64,000 nt of DNA. Origin: Candidatus Cloacimonadota bacterium (lineage in GTDB: Bacteria > Cloacimonadota > Cloacimonadia > Cloacimonadales > Cloacimonadaceae). The notes beneath the pieces were generated by a model that saw only the letters and a program-made list of their open reading frames with translations, had not been told where the DNA came from and ran no database searches. Positions 61,955 to 64,000 of the stretch are shown here, piece after piece (position 1 is the stretch's first letter; every line of letters begins with the position of its first letter). The DNA is taken from positions 29,668-93,667 of the forward strand of contig JAAYWB010000016.1 in assembly GCA_012516855.1 (NCBI GenBank). The letters are read 5' to 3'. Made by a program: the position numbers and the translations under genes.

Positions 61955-62488
61955 TTATTCGATAATAACTTCCTCAATTTCCATCTGAGGATCTTCTGGA
62001 ATATCCTCCACAGATACGTGACACTTGTTGGATTCATGCAGCGCTTTTGCCAAACTGATGAAGCCAGCATCGTTGGTAATCAGATCGCTAACCTCGTTGC
62101 AAGCGGCTTGTCCAAGTATCATCGTATCTGCCTTTCTCTTCGACTTCTCTCTTTCTGATTTGTCATATCCACAATCCCCATTGTTTGTGGCATTGAAGTA
62201 AGAGGCGGCATGGCTTGCCGCAATAATATCTAAATCTGCAATCTGGCAGTGCTTCGACAATTTGTCTAAAAATTGGATTTTAGCTTCAGTGTCCTCTTCG
62301 GAATCGGAATACACGCATAGGAGCTCAAATAGAACAACAGAAGGAACAACTATCGTCGCCTTTTCCTCTTTTAACCTGGCGAAGAATCTCTCTGCCCTGA
62401 TCTTCTTCGCTTTGTCACTCTCTGTGTATTTATCCCTGAGTGCCCAGCCCAAAACACAGGTATCTAACGCCACCTTTCTGCCACTCAT
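61955..62488 (-). CDS. PIN-domain protein (putative nuclease/toxin-like)
   Basis: 177 aa. PIN fold with acidic residues in the usual places: VALDTCVLGW, SVVLFELL, KADTMILGQA and LITNDAGF. PIN proteins are Mg2+-dependent RNases, most often toxins of VapBC-type pairs. The chain is longer than VapC (about 130 aa), and residues 100-125 carry a charged insert (DKSEREKSKRK). It is coupled by a 4-base overlap to the upstream unknown gene, which is not a typical small antitoxin. Local sequence is visibly AT-richer than in the core genes. Confidence 0.8.
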   Translation of the reverse strand: MSGRKVALDTCVLGWALRDKYTESDKAKKIRAERFFARLKEEKATIVVPSVVLFELLCVYSDSEEDTEAKIQFLDKLSKHCQIADLDIIAASHAASYFNATNNGDCGYDKSEREKSKRKADTMILGQAACNEVSDLITNDAGFISLAKALHESNKCHVSVEDIPEDPQMEIEEVIIE

Positions 62489-63270
62489 TCTTCTTCCTCC
62501 CTCAAGTTGTGAAAGAACTCTTCTATGTTGTCAATACGGTTAAGCTGATCTTTTATATGAGGTTTGAGAATATCAACCAAATCTGTGGGCGGAAGAGGCT
62601 CAAATTGTTCTATCTCTTTAATAGTAAAATCTTTTATGGACGGCTCTCCCAACGAAATAACAACCTTGGCTTCCCCCCTTACCCTCACATCTTGATATAG
62701 ATATCTTGCGGCTTCAAGCGCCAACTCTCTTGATGCAATACAGCTTAGTGCCGTGCTTTCACTGAGCTCAATCCCTACCCTTGGCCCTTTACCCCCCACA
62801 GTTATCACTTTGCCATACAGGGTCTTTTTGCTTTCCACTATGGCACTGGAGGCTCTGGATATATCTTCTGGGGATATTATGGATAAGCGTCTTAAATCAT
62901 CTGGCCTGCCAGATGAAAAGGCGAAAGACTCTATTGGAGTATTGTAATGTGAGCTTAGACTATAGAAGTCATGATAAAGTGTCCTGGTAGCTGGAGAATA
63001 ATTGTTGAGAAAACTTTGATTAGGCTTCGGAATTACACCAATCCGGGCTGCAATCGTCACAAACAGGGCTGATAAAATGAATCTTAAAGTAGTGCAATTG
63101 TCCTCAATGCTGCTCAGTGCCACTATCCCAGCATCTTCGGGCCTATCTCCAGTGCTAAGCCTATACTCGCTCCTAATGGCTGCCTCATAATGCTTTAAAA
63201 GATCTCCCAGTTTAGATGCTGATAAATCTTTAGGGGATATTGATAAGAATCTAAATCCATATCCATCCAT
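62485..63270 (-). CDS. Unknown protein encoded upstream of the PIN gene
   Basis: 261 aa, no signal peptide; one possible hydrophobic stretch (LRFILSALFVTIAARIGVI). The N-terminal half is mostly helical (KLGDLLKHYEAAIRSEY, YHDFYSLSSHYNTPIESFAF); the C-terminal half (residues 150-235) is alpha/beta with a KVITVGGKGPRVGIEL strand-turn and AKVVISLGEPSIKDFTI, then an acidic tail. I do not recognise it. Gene order (upstream, overlapping the PIN gene) fits an antitoxin-like or regulatory partner, but its size is about three times that of a usual VapB. Confidence 0.6.
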   Translation of the reverse strand: MDGYGFRFLSISPKDLSASKLGDLLKHYEAAIRSEYRLSTGDRPEDAGIVALSSIEDNCTTLRFILSALFVTIAARIGVIPKPNQSFLNNYSPATRTLYHDFYSLSSHYNTPIESFAFSSGRPDDLRRLSIISPEDISRASSAIVESKKTLYGKVITVGGKGPRVGIELSESTALSCIASRELALEAARYLYQDVRVRGEAKVVISLGEPSIKDFTIKEIEQFEPLPPTDLVDILKPHIKDQLNRIDNIEEFFHNLREEEE

Positions 63271-63374
63271 AATATCTCCTTTAATTCTTACACCTGATTA
63301 CCTGCCTTTCTAAAACATCATAATTATGAGGACTCGCAAGATCGGAAAATAACAAATAACTCGGATAACACACG

Positions 63375-63401
63375 ACTTTATCTATAGATATATTCTGTCA
63401 A
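63375..63401 (-). promoter_or_regulatory. Promoter with palindromic operator upstream of the PIN operon
   Basis: On the minus strand TTGACA (63401-63396), a 15-base spacer and TAAAGT (63380-63375). The spacer is almost filled by the perfect palindrome TATCTATAGATA (63379-63390). A dyad in a promoter spacer is the usual place of an autorepressor site in toxin-antitoxin operons. The start codon is 105 bases downstream. Confidence 0.5.
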
Positions 63402-63513
63402 GCTGATTTTCGTTTTTCGCACTTTACAACCCAACTCCGCTCCGTGCCATTCTGTGCTTCCTTTCTGCGACATCCGCGTGAAACTCTCAACTCTCAACTC
63501 ATAACTCGTAACC

Positions 63514-63789
63514 CTAAAACCGCTTCCTGCACCTGGGGCAGTGAGCCCGCGCTTTAGTATCATCCTCGTATTTCGCCAGCGCCCAAAATCCCAATACGCA
63601 GATCACCGCGAATATCGGAAAGGTCCCATCTGCCGCGTTACCCGACAAAACTATCCACACCGGCACCAGGATCAGCGCCACCAGCAGTATCACCACCAGC
63701 GGATTCAGCTTCCGGTGAAACACCTTCGATTCAGCCGTGTGCCCGCACCGCGGGCACGTGTACTCAAAATACTCCCGTTCCTTTTTCAT
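63514..63789 (-). CDS. Small zinc-ribbon membrane protein
   Basis: 91 aa. An N-terminal Cys pair (YTCPRCGHTAE), two membrane helices (PLVVILLVALILVPVWIVLSG and FPIFAVICVLGFWALAKY) and a C-terminal Cys pair (HCPRCRKRF); the two pairs could form one zinc ribbon at the cytoplasmic face. Start at 63789 chosen for AGGAG at 6 bases. No family recognised. Upstream of it lies a tandem-repeat stretch on the 3' side (63481-63505, AACTCTC units). Confidence 0.7.
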   Translation of the reverse strand: MKKEREYFEYTCPRCGHTAESKVFHRKLNPLVVILLVALILVPVWIVLSGNAADGTFPIFAVICVLGFWALAKYEDDTKARAHCPRCRKRF

Positions 63790-63857
63790 CTCTTTCTCCT
63801 TCATTGCCTTATCGACCCCGTATCAACTCTCCACTCATAACTCACCACCCCACCACG

Positions 63858-63980
63858 TCATTCCGGGCTTGACCCGGAATCCAGCGCATCCCTGGCGTCC
63901 AGCGAGCCCCGCGAGCATGGACGACAGGACCCCTTCCCACGATCTCCGCTACCACGGGCAAACGCAGTGTGTCCGCCATA
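63858..63980 (-). pseudogene. Short ORF ended by a palindromic repeat
   Basis: 40 codons from an ATG with a strong Shine-Dalgarno (GGAGGAG at 6-base spacing), beginning MADTLRFARGSG. After about 15 residues it runs into the palindromic repeat at 63860-63923 and stops at its edge. This looks like the 5' end of a gene whose remainder was replaced by repeat DNA. Too short to assign. Confidence 0.3.
63860..63923. repeat. Palindromic repeat unit
   Basis: ATTCCGGG-CTTGA-CCCGGAAT (63860-63880) is an 8-bp perfect stem; a second dyad, CGTCCA ... TGGACG (about 63896-63923), encloses a GCGAG-CCCC-GCGAG direct repeat. The first word is of a kind that recurs in many bacterial genomes as an intergenic repeat. 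It is not related to the 170-base dispersed family in this window. Confidence 0.5.
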
Positions 63981-64000
63981 TTAAGCTCCTCCGCAACAAG

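Noticed and set aside
63481..63505. Tandem AACTCTC units as a CRISPR-like or minisatellite array
   Set aside because: Only about three units of 7 bases, without spacers; noted only as local slippage sequence.

Overview
The window looks like chromosome from an anaerobic, diderm bacterium of the Fibrobacteres-Chlorobi-Bacteroidetes (FCB) side of the tree. Candidatus Cloacimonadota or a near relative is my best guess, but this is inference from gene content. The pointers are secreted proteins with a FlgD-like/type IX-style C-terminal tail, GWxTD-domain proteins, a complete Bat (aerotolerance) operon, amino-acid catabolism markers (HutI, MutL), an anaerobe-type FprA flavodiiron protein beside ferritin, and a three-subunit FeS-flavin NAD(P)H enzyme of the electron-bifurcating type. 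No rRNA, tRNA, CRISPR array or intact insertion sequence was seen.

Layout. 1-2.9 kb: the end of a MacA-type adaptor, a MacB-type ATPase and a separate permease. 2.9-8.1 kb: two large secreted proteins, one with GLUG repeats and one with a transglutaminase core. 8.3-14.0 kb: NuoE-like, NuoF-like and a 1105-aa flavoprotein fusion, probably one bifurcating transhydrogenase-like complex. 14.4-20.5 kb (minus): a protein that appears to be a pseudokinase fused to a formylglycine-enzyme-like domain, coupled to hutI, then a DUF1292 protein and priA. 20.8-31.7 kb (minus): a seven-gene envelope operon with a beta-barrel protein, a 1943-aa TPR protein, a small periplasmic protein, TolQ/ExbB, two TolR/ExbD proteins and an AgmX/TonB-like protein. 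31.7-40.6 kb: yraN, then dnaE with two overlapping GWxTD genes, a HExxH protein and mutM. 41-50.5 kb (plus): a secreted protein, fprA-ferritin, a patatin, then purS-purQ-comF-unknown-mutL-unknown. 50.8-59.8 kb (minus): moxR, DUF58, a BatD-like gene, batA-E and a D-2-hydroxyacid dehydrogenase. 59.9-61.4 kb: rpmB and a sensor kinase. 61.4-64 kb: an AT-richer accessory patch with a phage XkdF-like remnant, a PIN-domain gene with an unknown partner, a zinc-ribbon membrane protein and palindromic repeats.

Four of the large intergenic gaps hold full-length copies, and a fifth holds a core-only copy, of one dispersed hairpin-bearing repeat of about 170 bases (near 5.6, 14.2, 32.4, 40.7 and 50.7 kb). 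The strongest candidates for undescribed biology are the 20.8-31.7 kb envelope machine, the double-degenerate kinase/FGE fusion beside hutI, the flavoprotein complex with a truncated molybdopterin-type domain, the MutL partner gene, and the PIN/unknown pair with an operator-like palindrome in its promoter.
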